From Gammaproteobacteria bacterium (GTDB lineage Bacteria > Pseudomonadota > Gammaproteobacteria > Pseudomonadales > JAUIET01), in NCBI GenBank assembly GCA_030429735.1, contig JAUIET010000004.1, positions 372,001 through 436,000 on the forward strand: 64,000 bases of DNA, read 5' to 3'. Below the pieces are notes generated by a model, which worked only from the letters and a program-made list of their open reading frames with translations, was not told the DNA's origin and did no database searches. Position numbers and translations under genes: made by a program. Shown here piece by piece: positions 18,756-29,325 of this stretch; positions within the stretch are counted from its first letter, which is position 1, and the number at the start of each line of letters is the position of its first letter.

Positions 18756-21700
18756 ATGACGCATCCCCCTTCCGGTGAACTGATCCGGTCTTTACTCAAG
18801 CAACGCATTCTGATTCTGGATGGTGCACTGGGCACCATGATCCAGCGCTATAAGCTCAACGAAGAGGATTTTCGCGGTCAGCGCTTTAAGGACGTTGACA
18901 TTCTGCAAAAGGGCAATAACGACTTGCTCAGCCTGACCAGGCCGGATGTCATCACAGAAATCCACAAGGCGTATTTGGATGCCGGCGCCGACATCATCAA
19001 TACCAACACGTTTACGTCTAATCGTGTTTCGCAGCAGGAATACGGCCTGGAGGAGATTACCTATGAACTGAACCTGACATCGGCCCAATTGGCACGGCAA
19101 GCAGCAGATGAAGCGAGCAGCGAGGCCAAACCGCGCTTTGTCTGCGGTGCTGTGGGCCCAACCAGCCGGACTGCGGGATTTTCCCAGGATGTCAGCGATC
19201 CGGGGGCCAGAAATGTAACCTTTGATGAGCTGCGAGATGATTATCAGCTGTCGATAAAAGGCCTGATTGATGGTGGTGTTGACCTGTTGTTGATTGAGAC
19301 CATTACCGACACGCTGAACGCCAAAGCCGCTATTTTTGCGGCTGAAAACGCCTTCGCTGAATCTGGCAAGCAGCTGCCGATAATCATATCGGGCACGATT
19401 ACCGATGCGAGCGGCCGCACCTTGTCGGGTCAAACGCCGAAAGCCTTCTGGCACTCAGTGGCTCACGCTGAACCACTGGCGGTGGGGCTGAACTGTGCGC
19501 TTGGCGCAAAAGAGCTGCGTCCGCACCTTGCCGAAATTGCCGCATCCGCTGATACCTTTGTCAGCGCGCATCCCAATGCCGGCTTGCCGAACGAGTTTGG
19601 TGAGTACGATCAAACGCCCGAAGAGATGGCCGAAATTGTCACCGAGTTTGCCAGAAGCGGCTTAGTCAATATCCTCGGCGGCTGTTGCGGCACAACGCCG
19701 GCCCACATTCGATTAATTGCCGAACAACTTGCCAAGCTGGAACCCAGACAGGTCCCGCGATTGGAACCCGCGTGCAGGCTGAGTGGGCTGGAGCCATTCG
19801 TTATTGATCAAAACTCCTTGTTTGTGAACGTTGGTGAACGAACCAATGTGACCGGCTCGGCCAAGTTTGCACGTCTGGTCCTGGAAGGCGACTACGCGAC
19901 TGCGTTGGACGTGGCTGCCGAACAGGTGCGAAATGGTGCACAGATCATCGACGTTAACATGGACGAAGGCATGCTTGATTCCGAGCAAGCCATGGTGACG
20001 TTCCTGAATCTGATTGCATCAGAGCCCGAGATAAGCCGGGTGCCTTTGATGATTGACTCATCGAAGTGGAACGTGATCGAAGCAGGCTTGAAGTGCGCCC
20101 AGGGCAAGTGTGTGGTCAACTCAATCAGCCTGAAAGAAGGTGAAGAGGCGTTCCTCGAACAAGCCCGTTTATGCAAACGCTATGGCGCAGCGGTCATTGT
20201 GATGGCCTTTGATACCGATGGTCAGGCCGACACATTCGAACGCAAGATCGAAATCTGTGAACGCTCGTATCGTATTCTGGTCGATGAAATTGACTTTAAC
20301 CCGGCCGACATTATTTTCGACCCCAATATTTTCGCTATTGCTACCGGCATCGAAGAGCACAACCCGTACGCCGTCAATTTCATTGAAGCCTGCGCATGGA
20401 TTAAAGAGAACCTGCCACACGCCCTAATCTCTGGCGGTGTCAGCAACGTGTCTTTCTCGTTCCGCGGCAACAATCCGATCAGAGAGGCCATTCACGCGGT
20501 ATTTTTGTTTCACGCGATCCGCGCCGGCTTAACGATGGGTATCGTCAATGCCGGCCAGCTGGCGATTTACGAAGACATACCTGCCGAACTGCGCGAGCGC
20601 GTGGAGGATGTGGTACTAAACCGTCGTCCAGACGCCACCGAGCGATTACTCGATATCGCCAATGATTATTCGGGCAGTGGCAAGCAACGTTCTGTGGAAG
20701 ATCTGAGCTGGCGAGAATCTGACGCCGCCAAGCGGCTGGAACACGCCCTGGTTAAGGGGATATCGCAGTACATTGAGGAAGACACCGAAGAAATGCGACT
20801 GCAAGTGGCGAGGCCTATTGAGGTCATTGAAGGGCCGCTGATGGATGGTATGAACGTGGTTGGTGATCTGTTCGGCGCTGGCAAAATGTTTCTTCCGCAA
20901 GTTGTAAAAAGCGCACGCGTAATGAAACAAGCGGTTGCCTACCTGCTGCCTTTTATTGAAGAGGAAAAGACAGCAAGCGGCATCGATTCGGCCAGTGACA
21001 CTAATGGCAAAATACTGATGGCCACTGTAAAAGGCGATGTACATGATATAGGTAAAAACATCGTTGGCGTTGTGCTGCAATGCAATAACTACGAAGTGAT
21101 AGACCTCGGCGTTATGGTTCCTTGCGAGAAAATTCTGGAAGTCGCCGAGCAGGAAGATGTTGATCTTATTGGTTTGAGTGGATTGATTACCCCTTCACTG
21201 GATGAAATGGTGCACGTGGCCAGCGAAATGCAGCGACTTGGTAAAACCTTGCCGTTGCTGATTGGTGGTGCGACAACGTCCAAGGCACACACGGCGGTGA
21301 AAATCGAGCCAAAGTATCAGAACAACATTGCTACCTATGTACCGGATGCGTCACGCAGCGTGTCGGTGGTATCACAACTGATGAATAGCGAGCAAAAGCC
21401 CAAATTTGTTGATGAGCGAAGAGAAGAGTACGCGGCTCTTAGAGAACGCAACGCCAACCGAAAACAAAAGAGCAAGCGTCTGAGTTATAGCAGCGCGCTT
21501 TCACGTCGCTTTAAGCCCGATTGGAGCAATTACACGCCGCCAAAACCAAGCTTCGTCGGCGTTCGAGTAATCGACGATATTCCTATCCAGACGCTGGTGG
21601 ATACAATCGACTGGACACCTTTTTTCATCACCTGGGAACTGGCGGGTAAGTACCCAAAAATTCTGAAAGATCCGGTAATCGGTGAAGCCGCCAGCAACCT

Positions 21701-22457
21701 GTTTGCCGATGCGCAGGCCTTGCTGAAAGACATTATCGATAATCGGCGCTTACAGGTAAAAGCAGTTCTTGGCTTTTGGCCTGCACAATCACGGGACGAT
21801 GACATAAGCCTGTTCGCCGACGAGCAGTGCGATGCATCGATTGCAACCCTCCATCATCTGCGTCAGCAAACCGACAAGGTGGACGGCAAGCCCAACTACA
21901 GCCTTGCAGATTTTGTTGCCCCTCACGATTCTGGCCAGAAGGATTACGTGGGCGGGTTTGTCGTTACGGCGGGACTGGGCTGCGATGAGATGGTCGCCAA
22001 GTTCGATAAGGAGTTGGATGACTACAACTCTATTCTGGTGAAAGCATTGGCTGACCGGCTGGCAGAGTCGTGTGCAGAGTACTTGCACAAACGCGTGCGA
22101 ACCGAGTTCTGGTCGTATGCACCCGACGAGTCACTAACTAATGAGGAGTTGATAAAAGAGAAATATCAGGGCATTCGCCCGGCACCGGGTTATCCATCCT
22201 GCCCGGATCACTCCGAGAAGCGGACTCTTTTCGATTTGCTTGAGGCGGAAAAACACATTGGCGTCGAGCTTACCGAACACTTTGCTATGACGCCGGCAGC
22301 CTCGGTGTCCGGTTTTTACTACTCTCATCCTGATGCCCGTTACTTCGCCATCGGTAAGATTGATAGAGACCAGGTAGACGATCTGGCAAAACGCAAAGGT
22401 GTAGCCGCGGAGCAGCTGGAGCGCTGGCTAAGACCAAATCTGAGTTATGATACCTGA
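18756..22457 (+). CDS. metH: Cobalamin-dependent methionine synthase
   Basis: Transfers a methyl group from 5-methyltetrahydrofolate to homocysteine through cobalamin. The 1233 residues carry all four modules: the homocysteine domain with zinc cysteines (GLNCALGA and [10 protein letters not shown]), the folate (pterin) domain ([11 protein letters not shown] and [10 protein letters not shown]), the B12 domain with the cobalt-ligand motif [10 protein letters not shown] (about residue 760), and the C-terminal SAM reactivation domain (about 900-1233) with [20 protein letters not shown]. Full length, no interruptions. No B12 or SAM-family riboswitch is evident in the 136-base leader. DUF2970 follows 26 bases downstream. 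Confidence 0.97.
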   Translation: MTHPPSGELIRSLLKQRILILDGALGTMIQRYKLNEEDFRGQRFKDVDILQKGNNDLLSLTRPDVITEIHKAYLDAGADIINTNTFTSNRVSQQEYGLEEITYELNLTSAQLARQAADEASSEAKPRFVCGAVGPTSRTAGFSQDVSDPGARNVTFDELRDDYQLSIKGLIDGGVDLLLIETITDTLNAKAAIFAAENAFAESGKQLPIIISGTITDASGRTLSGQTPKAFWHSVAHAEPLAVGLNCALGAKELRPHLAEIAASADTFVSAHPNAGLPNEFGEYDQTPEEMAEIVTEFARSGLVNILGGCCGTTPAHIRLIAEQLAKLEPRQVPRLEPACRLSGLEPFVIDQNSLFVNVGERTNVTGSAKFARLVLEGDYATALDVAAEQVRNGAQIIDVNMDEGMLDSEQAMVTFLNLIASEPEISRVPLMIDSSKWNVIEAGLKCAQGKCVVNSISLKEGEEAFLEQARLCKRYGAAVIVMAFDTDGQADTFERKIEICERSYRILVDEIDFNPADIIFDPNIFAIATGIEEHNPYAVNFIEACAWIKENLPHALISGGVSNVSFSFRGNNPIREAIHAVFLFHAIRAGLTMGIVNAGQLAIYEDIPAELRERVEDVVLNRRPDATERLLDIANDYSGSGKQRSVEDLSWRESDAAKRLEHALVKGISQYIEEDTEEMRLQVARPIEVIEGPLMDGMNVVGDLFGAGKMFLPQVVKSARVMKQAVAYLLPFIEEEKTASGIDSASDTNGKILMATVKGDVHDIGKNIVGVVLQCNNYEVIDLGVMVPCEKILEVAEQEDVDLIGLSGLITPSLDEMVHVASEMQRLGKTLPLLIGGATTSKAHTAVKIEPKYQNNIATYVPDASRSVSVVSQLMNSEQKPKFVDERREEYAALRERNANRKQKSKRLSYSSALSRRFKPDWSNYTPPKPSFVGVRVIDDIPIQTLVDTIDWTPFFITWELAGKYPKILKDPVIGEAASNLFADAQALLKDIIDNRRLQVKAVLGFWPAQSRDDDISLFADEQCDASIATLHHLRQQTDKVDGKPNYSLADFVAPHDSGQKDYVGGFVVTAGLGCDEMVAKFDKELDDYNSILVKALADRLAESCAEYLHKRVRTEFWSYAPDESLTNEELIKEKYQGIRPAPGYPSCPDHSEKRTLFDLLEAEKHIGVELTEHFAMTPAASVSGFYYSHPDARYFAIGKIDRDQVDDLAKRKGVAAEQLERWLRPNLSYDT

Positions 22458-22483
22458 GGACACAGCAGCTGAGCGAAACCGCC

Positions 22484-22711
22484 ATGAGTGACGACACTGA
22501 TCGCGAACAATACCCGGCCGAAAAGCTTGGTTTTTTTCAAGTTGTTGGCAGCGTGCTGGCCGGCGCCTTGGGCGTGCAAAGCAGCAAGAACAGACAACGC
22601 GATTTCTCCCAGAACAGCGTAATGCCGTTCATTGTGGGCGGAATCATTTTCACTGTCTTGTTTGTTGGCACCATAGCCTTACTGGTTAAACTGGTTTTAT
22701 CCAGCGCCTGA
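22484..22711 (+). CDS. DUF2970 small membrane protein
   Basis: A 75-residue protein matching DUF2970: a conserved FFQVVGSVLAGALGVQSSKN segment followed by RQRDF and one C-terminal membrane helix (FIVGGIIFTVLFVGTIALLV). Function unknown; the family is widespread in gamma- and betaproteobacteria. It starts 26 bases after metH in the same direction and is probably cotranscribed. Confidence 0.82.
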   Translation: MSDDTDREQYPAEKLGFFQVVGSVLAGALGVQSSKNRQRDFSQNSVMPFIVGGIIFTVLFVGTIALLVKLVLSSA

Positions 22712-22726
22712 CCAACGGTTGTTTGC

Positions 22727-22849
22727 TTATTGTCCGGCAACCCAAAACGTTGCAGTGAGCACAAACAAGGCAATCAATGCCACTGCGGCCATTGCGTCTG
22801 CTGCGCTATCACTTGGGTCGGGGTCACGTTGGTGCTCTTGAGAATCCAT
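22727..22849 (-). CDS. 40-residue single-pass membrane protein
   Basis: A short frame from ATG 22849 to TAA 22727 encodes a hydrophilic, acidic head (MDSQEHQRDPDPSDSA) and one C-terminal hydrophobic helix (MAAVALIALFVLTATFWVAG). AGGAA stands seven bases before the ATG. The composition switch, clean ribosome site and position in an otherwise empty convergent gap after DUF2970 argue that it is real, but nothing beyond tail-anchored topology can be said about its role. Confidence 0.55.
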   Translation of the reverse strand: MDSQEHQRDPDPSDSAADAMAAVALIALFVLTATFWVAGQ

Positions 22850-23123
22850 AGGGTCATTCCTGTTGCAATGCTCGCCTGAGCCCTCCCATGGGTGGCCCAG
22901 ACTTACGGTTGTGTTTCGATTATTATAGCAACGTGGCTATGCAAGCATCCACCTGCATATTGCCTTTCGGCATTAAGCTTATAACCATTTACACTGACAA
23001 AAAACAATTAAACCACTGAATTCAATAGGCTTTTGTATCAGCATACGGTATTATTTCGGCGCCTGAGAATCGCGCTTGAATGCGATCCAGCCTACCTAAC
23101 CCGCACAGTAAGATCTCGCCAGC

Positions 23124-24779
23124 ATGTACGTCTACGACAACTACGACCACACACTCGTTTCCGAACGTGTAGAGCAATTCCGTGACCAAACGCAGCGCTA
23201 CCTCGCCGGAGAGATCAGTGAGTCTGAATTTTTGCCGCTTCGATTACAAAACGGCTTATACGTGCAAAGACTGGCGCCCATGCTTCGCATAGCGATTCCA
23301 TACGGCATGCTGTCGTCCACCCAACTGCATAAGTTAGCGGATATCAGCAGCAAGTACGATAAAGGCTATGGTCACTTTAGTACACGACAAAACATGCAAC
23401 TCAACTGGCCAAGGCTGGAAGAAGTACCGGATATTCTCGCCGAACTGGCGACGGTTGAAATGCACGCTATTCAAACCAGCGGCAACTGCATACGCAACAC
23501 CACCACGGACCAGTTTGCGGGCATTGCCGCCGATGAGTTGGAAGACCCAAGACCATATTGTGAGTTGATTCGGCAGTGGTCCACCCTGCACCCTGAATTT
23601 GCATACTTGCCACGCAAATTCAAAATTGCGGTGTGTGCCTCCGAGCAAGACCGAGCGGCCGTGCATGTGCATGACATCGGGCTGCGCTTAAAGCACAACG
23701 ACGCGGGAGACACTGGCTTTGAAGTACTGGTTGGCGGTGGGCTTGGGCGAACCCCGGTGATTGGTCCCACCCTGTGCGATTTTCTGCCGCGTAAACACTT
23801 GCTCGCCTACCTTGACAGCATTTTGCGAGTCTATAACCAACTCGGTCGCCGCGACAACAAGTACAAGGCACGAATAAAAATTCTGGTTCGGGCGCTTGGG
23901 GTAGACACGTTTAGAGAAAAAGTGGAACGCGAATTTGATCTATTGAAAGACGGCAACATGACCGTGCCTGACTCAGAATTTGAACGCATGAAGCGCTTTT
24001 TTAGCCTGCCGGATTACGCAGAAATTGATGCGAACGAGGCCTCCGGGCTATTGCGCCAACAAGCGAGCGAAGACAAGGCGTTTGCCAACTGGCTAAAGCG
24101 AAACACTCACCCACACAAACAAGCTGGTTACGCAGCAGTGACACTGTCTTTGAAGCCAACCGGAATTGCGCCGGGTGATGCAACCGACAAACAAATGCAC
24201 GCTGTTGCCGATCTGGCAGAACAGTTTTCTTTTGGCGAGCTCCGCGTGAGTCATGAGCAAAACCTGATACTTGCCGACGTCAGACAAACTGACTTGTTCG
24301 AAGTGTGGCAAGCTGCACGAGCCATTGGTATGGCAACACCCAATATTGGCCTGATGACAGATATGATCTGTTGTCCAGGTGGGGATTTTTGCTCACTCGC
24401 CAATGCGAAGTCCATTCCGATTGCTGAGTTGATCCAACGGCGCTTTGACGACCTCGATTATTTGCATGATATTGGCGAACTTGATCTGAATATATCGGGC
24501 TGCATGAACGCTTGCGGCCACCACCATGTTGGCCATATAGGAATTCTTGGTGTTGATAAAAAAGGGAAAGAGTTTTACCAGGTGCAGTTAGGCGGCAACT
24601 CGGACCTGGATGCATCACTTGGCAATGTGTTGGGGCCGTCGTTTTCACAAGAGCAGTTGCCAGATGTTATCGAAACCATAATTGATACCTACGTGAATTT
24701 GCGTAGTGACGAAGAGCTGTTTATCGATACGTATCGCCGTGTCGGCCTGGCGCCGTTCAAGGAGCGTGTTTATGCCTGA
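23124..24779 (+). CDS. Siroheme nitrite/sulfite reductase
   Basis: A 551-residue ferredoxin-type nitrite/sulfite reductase, probably serving assimilatory sulfite reduction (CysI role). Two ferredoxin-like repeats are visible (YGMLSSTQLHKLADISSKY, and FGELRVSHEQNLILADV in the second half). The siroheme/[4Fe-4S] cysteines are in CCPGGDFCSLANAKS (C-x5-C) and SGCMNACGHHHVGHIG (C-x3-C). The next gene overlaps its stop by 8 bases and encodes the DUF934 partner that accompanies this class of sulfite reductase, which favours sulfite over nitrite as substrate. No cysH lies alongside in this window. Confidence 0.9.
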   Translation: MYVYDNYDHTLVSERVEQFRDQTQRYLAGEISESEFLPLRLQNGLYVQRLAPMLRIAIPYGMLSSTQLHKLADISSKYDKGYGHFSTRQNMQLNWPRLEEVPDILAELATVEMHAIQTSGNCIRNTTTDQFAGIAADELEDPRPYCELIRQWSTLHPEFAYLPRKFKIAVCASEQDRAAVHVHDIGLRLKHNDAGDTGFEVLVGGGLGRTPVIGPTLCDFLPRKHLLAYLDSILRVYNQLGRRDNKYKARIKILVRALGVDTFREKVEREFDLLKDGNMTVPDSEFERMKRFFSLPDYAEIDANEASGLLRQQASEDKAFANWLKRNTHPHKQAGYAAVTLSLKPTGIAPGDATDKQMHAVADLAEQFSFGELRVSHEQNLILADVRQTDLFEVWQAARAIGMATPNIGLMTDMICCPGGDFCSLANAKSIPIAELIQRRFDDLDYLHDIGELDLNISGCMNACGHHHVGHIGILGVDKKGKEFYQVQLGGNSDLDASLGNVLGPSFSQEQLPDVIETIIDTYVNLRSDEELFIDTYRRVGLAPFKERVYA

Positions 24780-25278
24780 CGACACTCAATCATTTCTGAT
24801 AAAAAACGATCGGGTCGTTGACGCCGACGCCTGGCTCTTTCTTGACAAAGAAGCAAGCAGTTACCCACCGACTGGCGCGGTCGTGGTACCTTTGTCACTG
24901 TGGCTCGATCACCGCGTTGACTTGCTGCAGCGAGAGCAATGCGCGGTCTGGCTGGACAGTGAACAGGAACCAGAGCCATTACGTCAAGATTTAGATACCC
25001 TGTCGATGGTGGCGATCAACTTCCCGGTGTTTTCGGACGGCAGGGGCTACAGCTACGCGAGACGGCTCAGACAACTTGGTTTCCTCGGCGAGGTGCGGGC
25101 CATCGGTGATGTCTTGCCCGATCAATTACACTATATGTCGCGCTGCGGTTTTGATGCGTTTGAACTGCGAGGCGATAAAAGCGTGGAATCGGCACTTGCT
25201 CAAAAGTCGTCAATCAGCGTTACCTACCAGGCGGGGCAGGACCAGCCGAAACCATTATTCGCACGCCGCCAACCGTAA
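24772..25278 (+). CDS. DUF934 protein, sulfite reductase partner
   Basis: A 168-residue DUF934 protein. Conserved stretches: VVVPLSLWLDHRVDLL, INFPVFSDGRGYSYARRLR and GEVRAIGDVLPDQLHYMSRCGFDAFEL. DUF934 genes nearly always follow the NirA/CysI-like reductase and are often followed by cysH; the protein's biochemical role is unsettled, though it is expected to support sulfite reduction. The ATG at 24772 has AAGGAG seven bases upstream and overlaps the reductase stop, so translation is coupled. A longer frame upstream (from 24706) is rejected because it lies inside the reductase. Confidence 0.85.
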   Translation: MPDDTQSFLIKNDRVVDADAWLFLDKEASSYPPTGAVVVPLSLWLDHRVDLLQREQCAVWLDSEQEPEPLRQDLDTLSMVAINFPVFSDGRGYSYARRLRQLGFLGEVRAIGDVLPDQLHYMSRCGFDAFELRGDKSVESALAQKSSISVTYQAGQDQPKPLFARRQP

Positions 25279-25289
25279 AGGTTAATGGC

Positions 25290-26459
25290 TTGGAACACGA
25301 AACGCTCACCTACTCGTTCTTTCTTATCTTTACAGGCGCTGCCGTTCTGGCAACGCTGGCGCTGGCTACCCGACAACCGATCATCATTGCTTACATAGTG
25401 TTGGGTGCCCTGCTGGGACCGTCCGGCTTTCAGCTCATTAACGATGTGAACCTGATTGCGGAAGTGTCCAAGATTGGCATCGTCTTCCTTCTGTTTCTAT
25501 TGGGTCTGGATATGCAGCCACAGAGTCTGCTGCATATTCTTCGCAAAGCCACCGTGGTCGCAATCGTCAGCTGCGCGGTGTTTGCGCTGGCGGGTTTTAC
25601 CGTTGCGATCAGCTTTGGTTACTCCACGATGGAAAGCGCCATCATTGGCATCGCCATGATGTTTTCAAGCACGATCATCGGCATTAAACTGCTGCCCACC
25701 ACTGTGCTGCACCACAAACCTGTCGGCGAGATGATGATCGGTTTGTTACTGCTACAAGATTTGCTGGCCATTGTGGTACTGATCATATTATTGAGTGGTG
25801 AATCGGGGCAAATCGATTATTTCGCCTTAGGCAAGGCGGCTCTGGCTACACCGCTGCTTGTCGCTGTTGCCTACGCGTTTGTGCGCTTCGCACTGCTGCC
25901 CATTATCAAACGCTTTGACCGCATTCACGAGTTTATCTTTTTGATCGCACTTGGCTGGTGCCTGGGCTTGGCAGAGCTTGCGAAACTGGTTGGGTTGTCG
26001 CACGAGATTGGCGCATTTGTTGGTGGCGTTTCATTGGCAACCAGCCCAATCGCACTCTATATAGCAGATCAACTGCGTCCGCTGCGCGACTTTTTCCTGA
26101 TCCTGTTCTTCTTTAGTCTGGGTGCTGGCTTCAATCTTGATATGCTGGCGGAGGTGGCACTTCCAGCACTGGTGTTAGGTGCGTTAATGCTTGGTTTGAA
26201 ACCCCTGGTATTCAGAGTTTTGCTTGGCCAGCTCAGTGAGCAGAAAGCACTATCGTGGGATGTAGGGCTGCGTCTGGGTCAGAACAGCGAGTTTTCATTG
26301 TTGATCGCTCAGGTCGCTATTGCGGCCTCTTTGATAGGCTCAGAGGCTTCCCACCTTATTCAGGCAACCGCCATCTACACCTTCGTCGTGTCGTCCTATA
26401 TTGTGATCTTTAACGTGCCAAACCCGATCGCTGTTTCCGATCGCTTGCGTCGAGACTAA
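25290..26459 (+). CDS. Monovalent cation:proton antiporter, KefB/CPA2 type
   Basis: A 389-residue integral membrane antiporter of the CPA2 family with about 12 hydrophobic helices. Typical stretches: QPIIIAYIVLGALLGPSG, SKIGIVFLLFLLGLDM, MMFSSTIIGIKLLP, LLLQDLLAIVVLIIL, and GLSHEIGAFVGGVSLATS. It has the membrane part only: the C-terminal RCK/TrkA-N domain of KefB/KefC is missing and the protein stops just after the last helix. The start is TTG at 25290 with AAAGG eight bases before it. It follows DUF934 after 11 bases. Whether potassium or sodium is exchanged cannot be told. Confidence 0.85.
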   Translation: MEHETLTYSFFLIFTGAAVLATLALATRQPIIIAYIVLGALLGPSGFQLINDVNLIAEVSKIGIVFLLFLLGLDMQPQSLLHILRKATVVAIVSCAVFALAGFTVAISFGYSTMESAIIGIAMMFSSTIIGIKLLPTTVLHHKPVGEMMIGLLLLQDLLAIVVLIILLSGESGQIDYFALGKAALATPLLVAVAYAFVRFALLPIIKRFDRIHEFIFLIALGWCLGLAELAKLVGLSHEIGAFVGGVSLATSPIALYIADQLRPLRDFFLILFFFSLGAGFNLDMLAEVALPALVLGALMLGLKPLVFRVLLGQLSEQKALSWDVGLRLGQNSEFSLLIAQVAIAASLIGSEASHLIQATAIYTFVVSSYIVIFNVPNPIAVSDRLRRD

Positions 26460-26461
26460 TT

Positions 26462-26754
26462 CTAGGGCAGCTCTGAAAAATACCCGATGCCTCTGGCTTA
26501 CAGGCGAATCCAGCATTGAGGCGCGAGTTTGCAGGCATACTGGCCGTACGCCAAAAACTCGCAACGGAAAGGCTGGATTCGCCTGTAAGCCCCGGAGGGC
26601 GCGGCCTGTAGCGCACCGTGACTTCGTTGCGCTCCTCGCCAGGGACACCAACAGTAGGCGCTTTAGGCGACCAGCACTGGCCTTCGGAACGCGCCTCATC
26701 ACGGCACGCTACAGGCCGCGCAGAGGCATTGGGTATTTTTCAGAGCTGCCCTAG
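26462..26754 (+). mobile_element. Nested-palindrome MITE-like element
   Basis: The 293-base block is bounded by 34-base inverted arms (26462-26495 and 26721-26754) that differ at one base; each begins CTAGGGCAGCTCTG read inward. Inside lie two more long hairpins side by side: 26495-26514 pairs perfectly with 26572-26591 (20 bp), and 26599-26613 pairs with 26707-26721 (15 bp). Together they form a three-way junction. CTAG at each outer edge may be a 4-base target duplication, leaving a 285-base element with 30-base terminal repeats. No open frame fits it. It fills the gap between the convergent antiporter and YceI genes, and the right CTAG contains the YceI stop codon. The strand is arbitrary. 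A non-autonomous insertion element is the best reading. Confidence 0.8.
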
Positions 26755-27356
26755 GCCGGTTCAAACCGCAAGGAAAAAGATACTGGCACCACACGACCAA
26801 TCGATGTGAGACCAGCAAGCTCTCGCAACTTGTCCACACCTGCGTTCATATCAAAGCTGGCTGGATTCAAGGTAACCGGTGCCAAGGATTGAACCAACAG
26901 CCCACCATCAGCCAAGCGAGTCACGTTCACCCGGGCGGACAATGTCTGTGTCTCGCCGTGTAAATCCAGAGTGAGCGAGATGTCCCGGCTGAGAGCCTGG
27001 CCTTTCCTTAATTGCTGTGTGCGGTGATCACCCAATGGAACGGCGATATTCGCGGTTGCGAATTGTGCAATCTTAAACAAATGCTCTCGCATGCGCTCAT
27101 TACGTATGGGTATGCCAGTGTCTACCGACGCCAGATTAATTTGAACTTGGGCCTGCTCACCTTCAGCAACAAACCCGGACAGACTGGTAAACCGGTGTGT
27201 TTCACCAATCGTATTGTTCTTTACACTCATGAAACTCAATTCGCTGAGCTCATTGTTGAGCACATGAGAGCGTTGACTACCGGAAGTACTGACGCCGTTG
27301 TTGCTGCAAGCACCTACGATAAGCAATGAGAGGGCAACAATAATCAGATGACGCAT
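26751..27356 (-). CDS. YceI-family lipoprotein
   Basis: A 201-residue YceI-like protein, a lipocalin-type beta barrel that binds isoprenoid-like or other amphiphilic ligands in the periplasm. The leader MRHLIIVALSLLIVGAC ends in a lipobox Cys at residue 17. Family features: LSFMSVKNNTIGETHRF, AQVQINLASVDTGIPIRNER and MREHLFKIAQFATANI, then LSRDISLTLDLHGETQTL. The stop codon lies within the CTAG at the right edge of the palindromic element; an identical stop would exist without the insertion, so the protein is probably not truncated by it. Confidence 0.85.
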   Translation of the reverse strand: MRHLIIVALSLLIVGACSNNGVSTSGSQRSHVLNNELSELSFMSVKNNTIGETHRFTSLSGFVAEGEQAQVQINLASVDTGIPIRNERMREHLFKIAQFATANIAVPLGDHRTQQLRKGQALSRDISLTLDLHGETQTLSARVNVTRLADGGLLVQSLAPVTLNPASFDMNAGVDKLRELAGLTSIGRVVPVSFSLRFEPA

Positions 27357-27410
27357 GCGGATAACTCTAGTAAAAGCTGAACATGGAGGCTACAACAAAC
27401 GCGGAATAAG

Positions 27411-27438
27411 AAAAACCCCGGCGATAGCCAGGGTTTTT
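27411..27438 (-). terminator. Terminator of the etfBA operon
   Basis: On the minus strand the stem AAAAACCC (27431-27438) and GGGTTTTT (27411-27418) encloses a second small stem (GGC/GCC with a four-base loop) and ends in a T tract. It lies 26 bases past the etfA stop. Confidence 0.85.
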
Positions 27439-27463
27439 CAGTAACTCGCCAAAGACAGTGAGC

Positions 27464-28393
27464 TTACAACGCCTCTGCCAGTTCTGGCAGCGCCTGGAAC
27501 AGATCGGCAACCAGACCATAATCGGCGACCTGGAAGATCGGCGCGTCCTCATCCTTGTTGATAGCGACAATCACCTTACTGTCCTTCATGCCGGCCAGAT
27601 GTTGAATCGCGCCAGATATGCCTACTGCAATATACAAATCAGGCGCGACGATCTTACCGGTCTGCCCCACCTGCATGTCATTAGGCACAAAGCCGGCATC
27701 TACTGCGGCTCGGGAAGCCCCCATCGCCGCACCCAACTTGTCGGCCACGGCTTCGATCAGCTTGAAGTTCTCACCGTTTTGCATGCCACGGCCGCCAGAA
27801 ACAACGACCTTCGCAGAGGTAAGCTCAGGTCTGTCTGAAACAGCCACTTCCTCACCAACAAAAGTGGATACGCCCGCGTCATGCGCTGCATCAACACTTT
27901 CCACGGCAGCCGACCCACCTTCAGCAGCAACGCCATCAAAGCCTGTAGTTCGCACTGTTACCACTTTGATTGCGTCTTCTGATTGTTCAGTGGCGATAAT
28001 GTTGCCTGCGTAAATCGGTCGCTCGAACGTATCAGCGCTGACAACAGCTGTGATGTCGGAAATTTGAGCGACGTCCAGCAAGGCAGCCACTCGCGGCATC
28101 GTATTTTTGCCACTGGTGGTCGCTGGCGCCAGTATATGGGAATAGCTTTTACCCAGGTCTGCGATCAGCAGTGCCACGTTTTCCGCCAGCTGGTGTTCAT
28201 ACGCGGCATTGTCCGCACACAGCACTTTGCTCACGCCGGCAACCTGAGCTGCTTCACTGGCCGCTGCGGAACAGTCTTTGCCGGCAACCAGTACATCGAT
28301 ATCACCACCAATCTCAGCGGCAGCAGCTACTGTGTTTAATGTTGCCGTTTTAAGGCTGGCATTATCATGCTCTGCAATAACTAAAATACTCAT
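27464..28393 (-). CDS. etfA: Electron transfer flavoprotein alpha subunit
   Basis: Alpha subunit of the soluble ETF heterodimer that collects electrons from acyl-CoA and other dehydrogenases. The 309 residues include the C-terminal FAD-binding half: [54 protein letters not shown] and [18 protein letters not shown], the standard ETF-alpha signature region. Its ATG overlaps the etfB stop by one base (TGATG). Together with etfB and the divergent etfD it makes the full route to ubiquinone. Confidence 0.97.
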   Translation of the reverse strand: MSILVIAEHDNASLKTATLNTVAAAAEIGGDIDVLVAGKDCSAAASEAAQVAGVSKVLCADNAAYEHQLAENVALLIADLGKSYSHILAPATTSGKNTMPRVAALLDVAQISDITAVVSADTFERPIYAGNIIATEQSEDAIKVVTVRTTGFDGVAAEGGSAAVESVDAAHDAGVSTFVGEEVAVSDRPELTSAKVVVSGGRGMQNGENFKLIEAVADKLGAAMGASRAAVDAGFVPNDMQVGQTGKIVAPDLYIAVGISGAIQHLAGMKDSKVIVAINKDEDAPIFQVADYGLVADLFQALPELAEAL

Positions 28394-29142
28394 CAGATAA
28401 CCTTCGCCTCATTCTTTAGTTTATCAACCAGTTCGGCCACACTCTCAACCTTGATTCCCGCCTGGCGCTCGGGTGGTGGCGCCACCTTCACCAGCTTGAC
28501 GCTTTGCGTTATGTTCACGCCAAGATCGTCAGGTGTTTTGACATCAAGCGGTTTTTTCTTTGCCTTCATAATGTTTGGCAGCGACGCGTAACGAGGCTCG
28601 TTGAGGCGAAGGTCACTGGTCACAACCGCTGGCAAACTCAAGCTGATTGTCTGTAAGCCACCATCAACTTCGCGAGTCACCTGCGCCTTGCCGTCTTCGA
28701 TCTTAAGTTCAGAGGCGAATGTGCCCTGGCCCATATTGCCCAATGCTGCAAGCATCTGGCCGGTCTGATTATTGTCGCCGTCAATACTCTGTTTGCCCAG
28801 AATAATGATTTGAGCCTCTTCCTGTTTGGCGATCTCATTCAGTATCTTTGCCACGCCCAGAGGTTGCACGTCTTCGTCGGTCTCCACCAGGATGCCGCGA
28901 TCCACACCCAGCGCAAGCGCGGTACGAATCTGTTCCTGCGCTGTTTTGGGTCCGATGGAAACAGCAATTATTTCAGTGGCTGTGCCCGCTTCTTTGAGAC
29001 GAACAGCCTCTTCAACCGCAATTTCGCAGAATGGATTGATCGACATTTTTACGTTGTTCAGGTCTGGCCCACTGCCATCACCTTTGGGACGTACTTTTAC
29101 GTTGTAGTCAGCAACGCGTTTAACTGCTACCAATACTTTCAT
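28393..29142 (-). CDS. etfB: Electron transfer flavoprotein beta subunit
   Basis: Beta subunit of ETF, which carries AMP and completes the FAD site. 249 residues with the family signature: [71 protein letters not shown] and the recognition loop [20 protein letters not shown], which docks with dehydrogenase partners. First gene of the etfBA operon; diverges from etfD across a 245-base spacer. Confidence 0.97.
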   Translation of the reverse strand: MKVLVAVKRVADYNVKVRPKGDGSGPDLNNVKMSINPFCEIAVEEAVRLKEAGTATEIIAVSIGPKTAQEQIRTALALGVDRGILVETDEDVQPLGVAKILNEIAKQEEAQIIILGKQSIDGDNNQTGQMLAALGNMGQGTFASELKIEDGKAQVTREVDGGLQTISLSLPAVVTSDLRLNEPRYASLPNIMKAKKKPLDVKTPDDLGVNITQSVKLVKVAPPPERQAGIKVESVAELVDKLKNEAKVI

Positions 29143-29325
29143 GTATATCTCGTCTTAGTCTGGAAGTGATTTTTGTCGCCACTCTGCAGAGTAGGCAAAA
29201 AACCGCGCTGTATGTTGCAGCTAAAGGCTGCACAGGTCAAGGCCAGGTACGCCAATATTTTACCGCGAACGGACAGGCGGGTTGCATAAAACCTTAGGTA
29301 TCAGATAGATAGCTTTCGTACAAGC

